Source: Kistimonas asteriae
GTDB taxonomy: Bacteria > Pseudomonadota > Gammaproteobacteria > Pseudomonadales > Endozoicomonadaceae
Direction of reading: 5' to 3'
Assembly: GCF_018263925.1 (NCBI RefSeq)
Contig: NZ_JAEVHF010000027.1
Span: 1 to 54,671 of the forward strand
Length of the DNA stretch: 54,671 nt
The stretch's first letter is position 1, and the number at the start of each line of letters is the position of its first letter. Below, piece after piece: positions 52,001 through 54,671 of the stretch. Made by a program: the position numbers and the translations under genes. The notes beneath the pieces were generated by a model. It was not told where the DNA came from, searched no databases, and saw nothing but the letters and a program-made list of their open reading frames with translations.

Positions 52001-54671
52001 ATCGTGACCGTGGCCGGTTCACTGGTGTCGTTTGCCGTACCGGAATCATCCACCGCTTCATAGGTAAACGTGACCTGACGGGTTTCACCCGCAGCCAGAT
52101 CCTGGAAGTCACTGTTCGGGTTGAAGCTGAAGGTGCCGTCACCGTTATTGGTGACTGAGCCTTCATCGGGTTGGGTCAGAATATTAAACGTGTGAGTATC
52201 CGTGGTATCGGCGTCCGTTGCACTGAAGCTGCCCGTGACTGCTGCACCATCTTCGGTGGCACTGACACTCGCAACTTCGGCGGTTGGCTTGTCGTTGGTG
52301 CCCGTGATCGTAATCGTGACGGTAGCCGGTTCGCTGGTGTCGTTTGCTGTACCGGAATCATCTACCGCTTCATAGGTGAACGTGACCTGACGGGTTTCAC
52401 CCGCAGCCAGATCCTGGAAGTCACTGTTCGGGTTGAAGCTGAAGGTGCCGTCACCGTTATTAGTGACTGAGCCTTCATCGGGCTGGGTCAGAATATTGAA
52501 GGTATGGGTGTCGGTCGTATCGGCGTCCGTTGCACTGAAATTGCCTGTGACCGCTGCACCATCTTCGGTGGCACTGACGCTTGCCACTTCGGCGGTTGGC
52601 TTGTCGTTGGTGCCCGTGATCGTAATCGTGACGGTGGCCGGCTCGCTGGTGTCGTTTGCCGTACCGGAATCATCCACCGCTTCATAGGTAAACGTAACCT
52701 GACGGGTTTCACCCGCAGCCAGATCCTGGAAGTCACTGTTCGGATTAAAGCTGAAGGTGCCATCACCGTTATTAGTGACTGAGCCTTCATCGGGTTGGGT
52801 CAGGATATTAAACGTGTGAGTATCCGTGGTATCGGCGTCCGTGGCACTGAAGCTGCCCGTGACCGCAGCACCATCTTCGATCGCACTGACGCTCGCCACT
52901 TCGGCGGTTGGTTTGTCGTTGGTGCCCGTGATCGTAATCGTGACCGTGGCCGGTTCACTGGTGTCGTTTGCCGTACCGGAATCATCCACCGCTTCATAGG
53001 TAAACGTGACCTGACGGGTTTCACCCGCAGCCAGATCCTGGAAGTCACTGTTCGGGTTAAAACTGAAGGTGCCGTCACCGTTATTGGTGACTGAGCCTTC
53101 ATCGGGTTGGGTCAGAATATTAAACGTGTGAGTATCCGTGGTATCGGCGTCCGTTGCACTGAAGCTGCCCGTGACTGCTGCACCGTCTTCGGTCGCACTG
53201 ACACTCGCGACTTCGGCGGTTGGTTTGTCATTGGTACCCGTAATCGTAATCGTGACCGTAGCCGGTTCGCTGGTGTCGTTTGCGGTACCCGAATCATCCA
53301 CCGCTTCATAGGTAAACGTAACCTGACGGGTTTCACCCGCAGCCAGATCCTGGAAGTCACTGTTCGGGTTGAAGCTGAAGGTGCCGTCACCGTTATTAGT
53401 GACTGAGCCTTCATCGGGCTGGGTCAGAATATTGAAGGTATGGGTGTCGGTCGTATCGGCGTCCGTTGCACTGAAATTGCCTGTGACCGCTGCACCATCT
53501 TCGGTGGCACTGACACTCGCCACTTCGGCGGTTGGCTTATCGTTGGTACCTGTGATCGTAATCGTGACGGTAGCCGGTTCGCTGGTGTCGTTTGCGGTAC
53601 CGGAATCATCCACCGCCTCATAGGTAAACGTGACCTGACGGGTTTCTCCGGCAGCCAAATCCTGGAAGTCACTGTTCGGGTTAAAGCTGAAGGTCCCATC
53701 ATCGTTATTAGTGACTGAGCCTTCATCGGGTTGGGTCAGAATATTAAACGTGTGGGTATCGGTGGTATCGGCATCCGTGGCACTGAAGCTGCCCGTGACC
53801 GCTGTGCCATCTTCCGTGGCGCTGACGCTCGCGACTTCGGCGGTTGGCTTGTCGTTGGTGCCCGTGATCGTAATCGTGACGGTAGCCGGTTCGCTGGTGT
53901 CATTTGCGGTACCGGAATCATCTACCGCTTCATAGGTAAACGTGACCTGACGGGTTTCACCCGCGGCCAGATCCTGGAAGTCACTGTTCGGGTTAAAGCT
54001 GAAGGTGCCGTCACCGTTATTCGTGACTGAGCCTTCATCAGGCTGGGTCAGGATGTTGAAGGTATGGGTATCCGTGGTATCGGCGTCCGTGGCACTGAAG
54101 CTGCCCGTGACCGCTGCACCATCTTCCGTGGCGCTGACGCTCGCCACTTCCGCTGTCGGTTTGTCGTTGGTGCCCGTGATCGTAATCGTGACGGTAGCCG
54201 GTTCGCTGGTGTCGTTTGCTGTACCGGAATCATCTACCGCTTCATAGGTAAACGTGACCTGACGGGTTTCTCCGGCCGCCAAATCCTGGAAGTCACTGTT
54301 CGGGTTAAAACTGAAGGTGCCGTCACCGTTATTGGTGACTGAGCCTTCATCGGGCTGGGTCAGAATATTGAAGCTATGGGTGTCGGTCGTATCGGCATCC
54401 GTCGCACTGAAGCTACCCGTTACCGCTGTGCCATCTTCCGTGGCGCTGACGCTCGCCACTTCGGCTGTCGGTTTGTCGTTGGTGCCTGTGATCGTAATTG
54501 TGACCGTGGCCGGCTCACTGGTGTCGTTTGCCGTACCGGAATCGTCCACCGCTTCATAGGTAAACGTAACCTGACGGGTTTCACCCGCAGCCAGATCCTG
54601 GAAGTCACTGTTCGGGTTAAAGCTGAAGGTCCCATCACCGTTATTAGTGACTGAGCCTTCATCCGGCTGGG
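27610..54671 (-). CDS. Giant type I-secreted RTX/VCBS adhesin (5' end beyond the window)
   Basis: One uninterrupted frame of at least 9,019 residues, still open at the right edge; the true start is not in the window. From the N-terminal side: a perfect-period array of about 15.6 VCBS repeats; Ig/VCBS-type modules with DVLANDTD motifs, interrupted by two discoidin-like domains; a second VCBS block; a LamG domain; a seven-bladed propeller; then cadherin-like modules (pattern FGFTDxDxGDxL...TLNGTAVTANQVI...NLVFTP) alternating with reelin-like, unnamed jelly-roll and L-type lectin-like domains; an FBA-like domain; RTX nonapeptides and a T1SS C-terminal region. Calcium-binding acidic loops recur throughout. 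Such proteins pass through a type I exporter and act in biofilm or host-cell attachment. No exporter gene is in the window. There is no frameshift in 27 kb despite the repeats, which argues for strong selection. Confidence 0.95.
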   Translation of the reverse strand, partial: QPDEGSVTNNGDGTFSFNPNSDFQDLAAGETRQVTFTYEAVDDSGTANDTSEPATVTITITGTNDKPTAEVASVSATEDGTAVTGSFSATDADTTDTHSFNILTQPDEGSVTNNGDGTFSFNPNSDFQDLAAGETRQVTFTYEAVDDSGTANDTSEPATVTITITGTNDKPTAEVASVSATEDGAAVTGSFSATDADTTDTHTFNILTQPDEGSVTNNGDGTFSFNPNSDFQDLAAGETRQVTFTYEAVDDSGTANDTSEPATVTITITGTNDKPTAEVASVSATEDGTAVTGSFSATDADTTDTHTFNILTQPDEGSVTNNDDGTFSFNPNSDFQDLAAGETRQVTFTYEAVDDSGTANDTSEPATVTITITGTNDKPTAEVASVSATEDGAAVTGNFSATDADTTDTHTFNILTQPDEGSVTNNGDGTFSFNPNSDFQDLAAGETRQVTFTYEAVDDSGTANDTSEPATVTITITGTNDKPTAEVASVSATEDGAAVTGSFSATDADTTDTHTFNILTQPDEGSVTNNGDGTFSFNPNSDFQDLAAGETRQVTFTYEAVDDSGTANDTSEPATVTITITGTNDKPTAEVASVSAIEDGAAVTGSFSATDADTTDTHTFNILTQPDEGSVTNNGDGTFSFNPNSDFQDLAAGETRQVTFTYEAVDDSGTANDTSEPATVTITITGTNDKPTAEVASVSATEDGAAVTGNFSATDADTTDTHTFNILTQPDEGSVTNNGDGTFSFNPNSDFQDLAAGETRQVTFTYEAVDDSGTANDTSEPATVTITITGTNDKPTAEVASVSATEDGAAVTGSFSATDADTTDTHTFNILTQPDEGSVTNNGDGTFSFNPNSDFQDLAAGETRQVTFTYEAVDDSGTANDTSEPATVTITITGTNDKPTAEVASVSATEDGAAVTGSFSATDADTTDTHTYNILTQPDEGSVTNNGDGTFSFNPNSDFQDLAAGETRQVTFTYEAVDSSGEGNAASAAATVTVTVTGTNDKPTAEVASVSTTEDGAAVTGSFSATDADTSDTHTFNILTQPDEGSVTNNGDGTFSFNPNSDFQDLAAGETRQVTFTYEAVDDSGTVNDTSEPAIVTITITGTNDKPAAEVASVSATEDGTAVTGSFSATDADTTDTHTFNILTQPDEGSVTNNGDGTFSFNPNSDFQDLAAGETRQVTFTYEAVDDSGTANDTSEPATVTITITGTNDKPTAEVASVSAIEDGAAVTGSFSATDVDTTDTHTYNILTQPDEGSVTNNGDGTFSFNPNSDFQDLAAGETRQVTFTYEAVDDSGTANDTSEPATVTITITGTNDQPTAEVASVSATEDGAAVTGSFRATDADTTDTHTYNILTQPDEGSVTNNGDGTFSFNPNSDFQDLAAGETRQVTFTYEAVDDSGTANDTSEPAIVTITITGTNDKPTAEVASVSATEDGTVVTGSFSATDADTTDTHTFNILTQPDEGSVTNNGDGTFSFNPNSDFQDLAAGETRQVTFTYEAVDDSGTANDTSEPATVTITITGTNDKPTAEVASVSATEDGTAVTGSFSATDADTTDTHTFNILTQPDEGSVTNNGDGTFSFNPNSDFQDLAAGETRQVTFTYEAVDDSGTANDTSEPATVTITVTGTNDAPVAVADTGNAATVGTTRLDVLGNDTDVDSDDDASNFSLDGVSITGIADSDGSRTTNGGSVSVVNNQLEFDPAGDFDYLAIGESATVTVSYTMSDDSGEISTATATITVSGTNSQPVAELVSVDTAVEDAGAVSGSFSATDENLSDTHTFNILTQPDEGSVTNNGDGTFSFNPNSDFQDLAAGETRQVTFTYEAVDSSGEGNATSAAATVTVTVTGTNDKPTAEVASVSATEDGSAVTGNFGATDVDTTDTHTFNILTQPDEGSVTNNGDGTFSFNPNSDFQNLALGETRQVTFTYEAVDDSGTANDTSEPATVTITVTGTNDGPVAVADSDSTLATSSVSVDVIANDTDVDNGDVLSLKAGTASVASALATGNMALTLIDAQLTQSGNSIAFDPGTDFDFLDAGETATVSITYTVEDAQGATSPGTLTVTVTGTNEGPQAVADIGTTTENATLSLNVLSNDMDVDQGDSAANFSLDNVQLVDEQGDPVTGQGSVSIVNNRLIFNPGNDFDALATGETATVRVRYTMSDSSDEQSSSIATITVTGTNDDPVATADIASGHENEVLMINVLANDTDVDHDDGPANFSLDTVQVIGSDGNPIGNQGSVSVVNNELRFDPGTDFDYLATGESTTVTLRYVMSDNEGATSTADVAVTITGTNDAPVAKADFPISDSGFLPALGSANDQGYSVTASGQLSNAFAAYKAFDNVDASATNNSNAWATSGSTGWLQLEMPESKSILQYSIKAIAQSLGREPSEWEFLGSNDGVNFVVLDSQTGINDWSSRETKKFTLDAPADYRFFKINITDNNGEIYTGFDELQLYEGSSANATGEENDTLTIDVLANDIDADHNDSVANFTLQTVQLVDTNGDLVTGQGSVSVLNNQLQFVPGSNFDYLSAGESTTVTVRYAMSDNEGETSESTVTLRIIGTNDQPVVDPVSVDAGDSTSVNGTFTVTDTDTNDSHTFTILTQPPEGTVTNNNDGTFTFNPGADFRDLAQGETRQVTFTYNATDASGADNATSTAQTVTITVTGTNDDPVAVLDTRSIDENAQVTVDVVANDTDVDNGDVLSLKSGSVSVSSALSQGNNAITLADATVSQSGNNVTFNPGTDFDFLGTGETATVTITYQVQDPSGATDDGTLTVTVTGSNDGPVAAVDAGSTTENAELILNVLANDTDADHNDSSTNFSLDTVEIVNGDGDPLTGKGTVSIVNNRLNYNPGSDFESLATGETETITVRYVMSDDEGETSESTATITVTGTNDDPVATEDTGEGHENQILTLDVLSNDSDIDHNDSPANFSLDTVQLVDTNGDPVNGQGSVSVVGNQLQFDPGTDFDYLATGETATVTVRYGMSDDEGADASSTVTITITGTNDTPEARADFSVSETGFIPALTSNNDQGFQITSSHEASSAFAAYKVFDNVAASAAGNSNSWAAQGSSAWLQVEMPEAKSILQYSLTGIPNAVGREPSEWQLLGSNDGVNFEVIDTQSSVTDWTSRETKTYSLSSAAEYRFFKLDITDNNGDTYTGLDGFQLFEGTTHSVVGDENEVLTVDVLANDIDADHNDSPANFTLDTVQIVDENDQPVSGLGTVTVEGNQLRFDPGSDFDSLAAGESTSVTVRYTMSDDEDASSTSTVTLVINGTNDKPTAEVASISATEDGAAVTGSFSATDADTTDTHSFNILTQPDEGSVTNNGDGTFSFNPNSDFQDLAAGETRQVTFTYEAVDDSGTANDTSEPATVTITITGTNDKPTAEVASASAIEDGAAVTGSFSATDADTTDTYTFNILTQPDEGSVTNNGDGTFSFNPNSDFQDLAAGETRQVTFTYEAVDDSGTANDTSEPATVTITITGTNDKPTAEVASVSATEDGAAVTGNFGATDADTTDTHTFNILTQPDEGSVTNNGDGTFSFNPSSDFQDLAAGETRQVTFTYEAVDDSGTANDTSEPATVTITITGTNDKPTAEVASVSATEDGSAVTGSFGATDVDTTDTHTFNILTQPDEGSVTNNGDGTFSFNPNSDFQDLAAGETRQVTFTYEAVDDSGTANDTSEPATVTITITGTNDAPVAVVDSDTTSVGSTLLMDVLANDTDIDSDDNASNFSLDTVNITGISDADGSRTINGGTATVENNQLKFVPGSDFDYLAIGESATVTVSYTMSDDSGETSTATATITVSGTNSTPVAQAVSVGATEDGAAVSGNFAVTDDNTTDTHTFTILTQPDEGTVTNNGDGTFSFNPNSDFQDLAAGETRQVTFTYEAVDDSGTANDTSEPATVTITITGTNDKPTAEVASVSATEDGAAVTGSFSATDADTTDTHTFNILTQPDEGSVTNNGDGTFSFNPNSDFQDLAAGETRQVTFTYEAVDDSGTANDTSDPATVTITITGTNDKPTAEVASVSATEDGAAVTGSFSATDADTTDTHSFNILTQPDEGSVTNNGDGTFSFNPSSDFQDLAAGETRQVTFTYEAVDDSGTANDTSEPATVTITITGTNDKPTAEVASVSATEDGSAVTGSFGATDVDTTDTHTFNILTQPDEGSVTNNGDGTFSFNPNSDFQDLAAGETRQVTFTYEAVDDSGTANDTSEPATVTITITGTNDAPVAVVDSDTTSVGSTLLMDVLANDTDIDSDDNASNFSLDTVNITGISDADGSRTINGGTATVENNQLKFVPGSDFDYLAIGESATVTVSYTMSDDSGETSTATATITVSGTNSTPVAQAVSVGATEDGAAVSGNFAVTDDNTTDTHTFTILTQPDEGAVTNNNDGSFSFNPGSDFQDLAAGETRQVTFTYQAVDDSGAANATSEAATVTITITGTNDKPTAEVESVSATEDGAAVTGNFGATDADTTDTHTFNILTQPSEGSVTNNDDGTFSFNPGSDFQNLAAGETRQVTFTYEAVDDSGEGNATSEPATVTITVTGTNDAPVAVVDTQSTAANATLTVDVLANDTDVDSSDSSTNFSLDNVNITGITDSAGTRTTAGGTVSIVGNQLQFNPGSDFTYLAAGESATVTVSYTMSDDEGLESTTTATITVNGVNDGPTASDNTLTIDEDNSHTFTADDFGFSDVDTSDSLQSVKITQLPAAGSLMLNGVTVTANQVIAAADIPNLVFTPADNANGTGYADFKFTVSDDSLESAEQTLTFNVTAVNDAPDLQDESATANHLSTATGNVLANDSDIENDTLTVTSINGQTIAASGSTDITGEFGTLSIAADGTWSYTLDSTYASADLHTGLVAEWNFDESSGTSAEDSAPDDAEATNGVLTGDAAFAGGGVKGNAVRLDGDGDMVTVADSTEINTYSGSIDERTISFSFKVDPDNDLSGTQILYEEGGTSNGFSVYIHEGQLYVGAWSESTSWSGTFLNTSLDASDNDWHHVSLVLDGDAGSLKGYLDGTEFASGSGEAVAAHGDDAAFGGMNETTQIHTGDLTTGTHNFHGQIDEARIYNRALSDTEVKLLGADAFTYEVSDGTDTSTATLNVNIAANTAPTASDNTLTLDEDDTHTFTVSEFGFTDSDAGDTMASVKVTQLPGAGSLTLNGTTVTANQVIAAADIPNLVFTPAANANGAGYASFQFSVIDSGGMESAAQTITLNVDAVNDAPVLDTVLDPAVNGETRVNSTVTTGDQYQAHSDSTSDGSITVWHSEEGGSHVIRARLPDGSEIQVNETAPSGSQDVRLPEVAVLDNGNFAVTWELFSPGVQVQSRMRVFDADGTEIKSEFNFGTNNYNEKLVALSNNQFAVASYDTGDNFNVHVRLFDANGTETNDIVVGSVGGWGNGSQDIVALDNGGFAVTWRGDGTGSDTASFRIYDASGNSVAGPISYGDAAATNDKNVDIEILGSGELVTAYQSGDDLYFQRWTSTGTASGSPIRINTTTGDTQADVTIESLADGSFFVIWRSGGQDGDGQGIYGRHFDATGNALTDEILINTTTTGNQTDPEVTQLASGELLITWTSDHGTDSDVYSTTLDLSGNRVSESAANGTVVGKAVATEVDTSDTLTYSLVNDAGGRFAIDSNTGTITVANSSLLDFETATSHTVRVRVVDAGGLSSEQDIAITVANANEAPTASDNTVSLDEDGSHTFTANEFGFSDVDAGDSLSSIKITQLPGAGSLTLSGTAVTANQVIDAADIPNLIFTPEANANGSNYADFKFTVSDGSEESGVQTITLNVDSVNDAPETQLSEEHAWNFNDNSTDNLTLANGAISSQVAGSDGNVLSFNGAGTRSVTMEVMDTSSGGSLSFDLIYASSTNGVGETLDAGDEVSLQYTTDGGANWSTHATYALNQHQNWNTVNESLSGNLQASSIQFRIIQSVHAGNSYDNWAIDDLSISIVPEDTFTIVEDGSHTFSESDFSFSDTDVGDSLHSVKITQLPSAGTLTLDGAAVTANQVIAAADIPNLVFTPTADENGTGYATLQYTVSDGDDESAPGTLTFNVTAVNDAPTSSDNSVSMDEDDSHTFAASEFGFTDIDAGDALASIRITQLPANGTLTLNGSAVTANQAISAANISNLVFTPAADANGDDYSSFQFSVIDSGGLASAAQTMTLDVTAVNDAPTITAGALNASQEKVLDFNDSGNTGVSTSNLSWSSRGGGHYYNNNFSTYGSMTFDSPTHLKGFELNGDPWSDYTGSGDPSSVTVQIMSGSTEVWSSVIDLSNYDDWNEWLHISVEADDVTEIRIQNPDAGSAYMVPSIDNVTIYEDVFGFTINEDGNHTFSASDFGFTDVDAGDALESIKITQLPGDGSLTLNGTAVTANQVIDVDDIPNLIFTPDTGEFGRAYASLQYTVSDGEAESAPQSIAFNVTHVNHAPTASDNTVSMNEDNSHTFAASEFGFTDVDAGDTLASVKITELPTAGSLTLNGTAVTADQVIAAADISNLVFTPVANANGSGYANLKFTVTDGDGLESAAHSITLNVNAVNDRPTAADNTVSLDEDGSHTFAVSEFGFSDVEAGNNPVSVRITQLPSAGSLTLNGTDVTANQDITAADIPNLVFTPAADANGAGYADLRFTVSDGSLSSVEHSITFNVDAVNDAPETDLVAKTTSWDFNDSSTANLTVENGSISTSGNFPGADGNFLLFSNHNTRAVTTESFDASFGGTLSFDLMYRQYSNSDDEARSNEQVELQYSTDNGATWTTHTSYSINQFQSWTTVTQELTGNLQAPDIQFRIAQPYHAGWVTDDQWALNNLTVQTTQKDIFTIDEDASHTFSEAEFGFTDIDGDSMASIKITQLPAAGTLLLNGVAVVADQVIDTADIPNLVFTPAADGHGTGYANIQYTVNDGELDSAVETITFNVTAVNDAPTAADNTVTLNEDGSHTFAASEFGFSDAEDSSLSSVRITQLPAAGELTLNGSAVTANQVISAADISNLVFTPEANANGSNYASLQFRVTDSGGLQSAVQTMTLDVTAVNDAPTLSGITESFDSSDGWAVDGTASITGGQAVLTTNAMSQAGAVLWDTSIASSEGLHTTFDFRVNGTADGLALVLVDGDQVDSSNFEVGGHGGGLGVNGMENEYLAIGFDEYGGDQVHLINSSSTEFHSVSVASHGGINGTAFRKVDVELTSDQHLTVKMSWDNGATWQTVIDNYDLGAQGFTLPTNLKLGFTGATGGETAEHVIDNVHIDHLFTHELTSIAEDSTPGNGNTVAEILQDANQLEDIDGSAAQAMAITSVDNSNGTWTYSVDGDTTWQNIDDGSLGENHALLLGSTSQIRFEPDADYHGSGTFSFRAWDQSAGSVGSYADASTTGGSSAFSSESATASITVTNVNDAPTIEGDIYGSSSDSSPETTYTFGSSNYGLSQDNFYHNTTGGGHIYANNFDNDSSLTFSTPTYIQSFEINPLPWQGFVYGTMPSNQSITLKAYDGDTEVWSNTVDLSSNFDWSNWATVSVGVGNITELKVIANTGGPSNLRPSIDNLIIGGEPPTGLTIEEDNSHTFTASDFGFNDADGDSLDYVKITQLPAAGSLTLNGTAVVADQEIAAADIPNLVFTPAANANGDGYANIQFKVSDGTAESAAETLSFNVTSVDDAPTTAADTVTLDENDSHTFSLSDFTFSDGDGDSLSSIKITQLPAAGSLTLNGSAVTANQVITAAEIPNLVFTPDANTDGANYANFTFTVSDGSLESASATMTFNVNNVNTAPTVEGDLYSASAETTYTFDTSTTAGLTQTNFSHNTTGGGHLYTYASTYTDDRSLTFDTPTYVKSFDMNALPYEGFSAPADASVTVKAFNGTTELWSTTLDLSSHTDWSNWQTISLDIGNVTELRFSDLSGNFYPSIDNLVTGGEPAGLTIDENSSHTFSVSDFGFTDADGDSLSSVKITQLPAAGSLTLSGVAVSANQAITAAEIPNLVFTPDANTDGTDYANMTFTVSDGNLESAPATLTFNVNNTNSAPTAADSSVTLDEDGSHTFAASEFGFTDSDGDSLHSIKVTQLPAAGSLTLSGTAVTANQVITAAEIPNLVFTPAANANGAGYASFDFTVSDGTVESAAETMTLNVDAVNDAPTVEGDSFGAYSASSSSETTYSFDSSNYGLTQSNFYHNSTGGGHIYANNWDNDSSLTFSTPTYIQSFDVNPLPWQGFVYGTMPSNQSLTLKAYNGSTEVWSSTVDLSNNFDWSNWATVSVGVGNITELKVIANTGGPSNLRPSIDNLIIGGEPNNEGITIDEDSSHTFAVSDFGFNDIDGDSLTYVKITQLPTAGSLTLNGTAIIADQEVSAADIPNLVFTPAADANGSGYANIQFKVSDGTAESAAETLNFNVTAIDDAPTVTPGSQIPVTEDTLTFDGLVGDGVSISSFNYGFSSLASTTLHMQSSSADSSLNFDTPRYLKSFDINGLPWETYSTTTFGSITLKAFNGSTEVWSQTVDLSNHTTYNDWLTVSVDANVTELRLEAPGISMWPSIDNVVTYTEGFGFAIDESSSHTFSVSDFGFTDADGDSLASVTITQIPAAGSLTLNGTAVAANQVINAADIPNLVFTPVAGATGVNYASLSYTVSDGTLSSAETTMAFNVNDVNAAPTATDVSLVTAESETYAFTADDFGFSDADGDSLHSVTIKSLPASGSLTYDGTAVFVNQTIAVADLSKLQYTGPSVTANTSTSFGFTVSDGTTSSTQQTFDVTVQDAVSQSGNLVTNAGATDSTNGWTVISGAGKDWGVSNTESHDGDGSSWTTSHAMSVKHQTIDLLSNGFTADYLDTAPDIDVSDWYKMVLDYGNDDTYYLKVELRAADGSVIDSFDSGVLTATTDWLEAGATFSDYGSGVRSIYIEHGGDDGESWAGQYGTYIDDTSVRIGDQRVAVYGSSDGEILNGSAQADHLSGMGGNDVLIGGDGDDLLTGGAGADVFRFNSGDEGVVGTPAFDVIKDFNTAEGDVLDLSDMLVGESAATIDAFLDLDTVVDNGVTSTQILVKDSANGQTVQAIKLDGVDLSSLGSEADILNNLLNNGNLDIDQ
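28085..28572 (-). other. FBA-like (F-box-associated) glycan-binding domain of the adhesin
   Basis: About 160 residues that align by eye with the FBA domain of FBXO2/FBXO6/NCCRP1: NLVTNAG...NGWTV at the start (FBXO2 NLLRNPCGEEDLEGW), QTIDLLSNGFTADYLD then DWY (FBXO2 QVIDLQAEGYWEELLD...DWY), and FSDYGSGVRSIYIEHGGDD then WAGQYGTYIDDTSVRI (FBXO2 FTDYGPGVRFVRFEHGGQD, WKGWFGARVTNSSVWV). The tryptophan of the sugar-binding loop is kept, but its neighbouring tyrosine is serine here. The FBXO2 sequence is recalled, not searched. Confidence 0.8.
29215..32570 (-). repeat. Four of five copies of an unnamed ~135-residue jelly-roll-like module (adhesin)
   Basis: Copies at 29215-29612, 29960-30385, 31070-31482 and 32152-32570; a fifth, more diverged, at 35785-36205. 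Shared frame: a start like ETTYTFDSSNYGL, SLTFxTPTYIQSF then a short motif such as NPLPWQGF, TLKAYNGSTEVWS, TVDLSxxxDWxxW, and an ending such as RPSIDNLIIGGEP. The 29960 and 32152 copies are nearly identical, so one was copied recently; the others differ widely. Each is flanked by a cadherin-like module. The fold looks like a beta-sandwich carbohydrate-binding or discoidin-like module, but I cannot name the family. Confidence 0.7.
33040..33665 (-). other. L-type (legume-like) lectin domain of the adhesin
   Basis: About 208 residues beginning ESFDSSDGW, with TADGLALVLVDGD, GGLGVNGMENEYLAIGFDEYGGDQ and the late strand NLKLGFTGATGGETAEH. ADGxAxVL, the glycine-rich G-G-x-L-G segment and an F-D-E/N-Y strand are the landmarks of bacterial L-type lectin domains, which bind sugars with Ca2+. 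By-eye assignment. Confidence 0.7.
34335..34785 (-). other. Reelin-like jelly-roll domain of the adhesin, copy 1
   Basis: About 150 residues: TSWDFNDSSTANL, FGGTLSFDLMYRQ, VELQYSTDNGATWTTH, IQFRIAQ, and DDQWALNNLTV at the end. The VxLQYSTDxGxxW and D-x-WA-x-D/N-x-L/I pattern matches the sub-repeats of reelin. A related copy lies at 36895-37335. Confidence 0.65.
36895..37335 (-). other. Reelin-like jelly-roll domain of the adhesin, copy 2
   Basis: HAWNFNDNSTDNL, GGSLSFDLIYAS, VSLQYTTDGGANWSTH, IQFRIIQSVHAG and YDNWAIDDLSI. It has the same frame as the copy at 34335-34785 but clearly diverged, so the duplication is old. Confidence 0.65.
37700..39070 (-). other. Seven-bladed beta-propeller-like region followed by a true cadherin domain (adhesin)
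   Basis: From 39070 down to 37985 seven units of about 48 residues share a strand such as NGNFAVTW, GGFAVTW, GSFFVIW or GELLITW, then a strand and turn such as RVFDADGTEI, RLFDANGTET, RIYDASGN or RHFDATGN. Seven such blades suggest a closed propeller. It is followed (37700-37980) by a classical cadherin pattern, VATEVDTSDTLTYSL and RFAIDSNTGTITV. Confidence 0.6.
39495..40170 (-). other. LamG/concanavalin-like domain of the adhesin
   Basis: About 225 residues: AEWNFDESSGTSAEDSA, GNAVRLDGDGDMVTV, ERTISFSFKVD, NDWHHVSLVLDGDAGSLKGY and GQIDEARIYNRALSDTEV. This is the standard layout of bacterial LamG-like jelly-roll domains, which often bind glycans or Ca2+. Confidence 0.85.
41561..44741 (-). 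repeat. Two tandem 1,590-bp supra-repeats inside the adhesin gene
   Basis: Two units (about 41561-43151 and 43151-44741), each one 342-bp Ig-like module plus four 312-bp VCBS modules. The first ~930 bases of each (41600-42530 and 43190-44120) differ at only a handful of positions, including the whole Ig-like module, while the rest is as diverged as other VCBS copies. This is a recent segmental duplication. Confidence 0.85.
45200..45685 (-). other. Discoidin (F5/8-type C)-like domain of the adhesin, copy 1
   Basis: About 160 residues: SAFAAYKVFDN, GSSAWLQVEMPEAKSILQYSL, GREPSEWQLLGSNDGVNFEV and AAEYRFFKLDITDN. The A-x-K-x-F-D-N then W-L-Q-V/L-E then P-x-x-W-x-L/F-x-G-S-N-D-G-x-N-F pattern is that of F5/8 type C domains. 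Confidence 0.85.
47325..47808 (-). other. Discoidin (F5/8-type C)-like domain of the adhesin, copy 2
   Basis: NAFAAYKAFDN, GSTGWLQLEMPESKSILQYSI, GREPSEWEFLGSNDGVNFVV and PADYRFFKINITDN. Clearly homologous to the copy at 45200-45685, with the same flanking Ig-like modules, so the whole block was duplicated. Confidence 0.85.
49800..54671 (-). repeat. Tandem array of 312-bp VCBS repeats, perfect period, at least 15.6 copies
   Basis: The anchor GTGACTGAGCCTTCAT (or a one-base variant) recurs every 312 bases from about 49967 to the right edge with no insertion or deletion, and the array runs out of the window. Each unit encodes 104 residues (NDKPTAEVASVSATEDG ... HTFNILTQPDEG ... FTYEAVDDSG). 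Units differ mainly by silent changes and by a few residues (A/T/S after EDG, S/N before F). Two further units lie at 48830-49440. Confidence 0.95.

Noticed and set aside
54549..54549. Apparent start of the adhesin at 54549
   Set aside because: It is an internal GTG (Val of the EAVDDSG motif). The frame and the 312-bp repeats continue to the window edge, so the true start is outside.
28000..54660. Dozens of 60-260-residue open frames on the plus strand, and in other minus frames, opposite or inside the adhesin
   Set aside because: They repeat with the 312-bp period, have no SDs at consistent places, and arise because the repeated coding frame lacks stops in antisense. They are shadows.
49800..54671. 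CRISPR array or satellite DNA
   Set aside because: The period is 312 bp, there are no short repeats with unique spacers, and the whole array is one coding frame.
1..54671. Insertion sequences, prophage genes, tRNAs
   Set aside because: I looked for transposase, integrase and tRNA-like sequence and saw none; the candidate transferred genes have no visible mobile element beside them.
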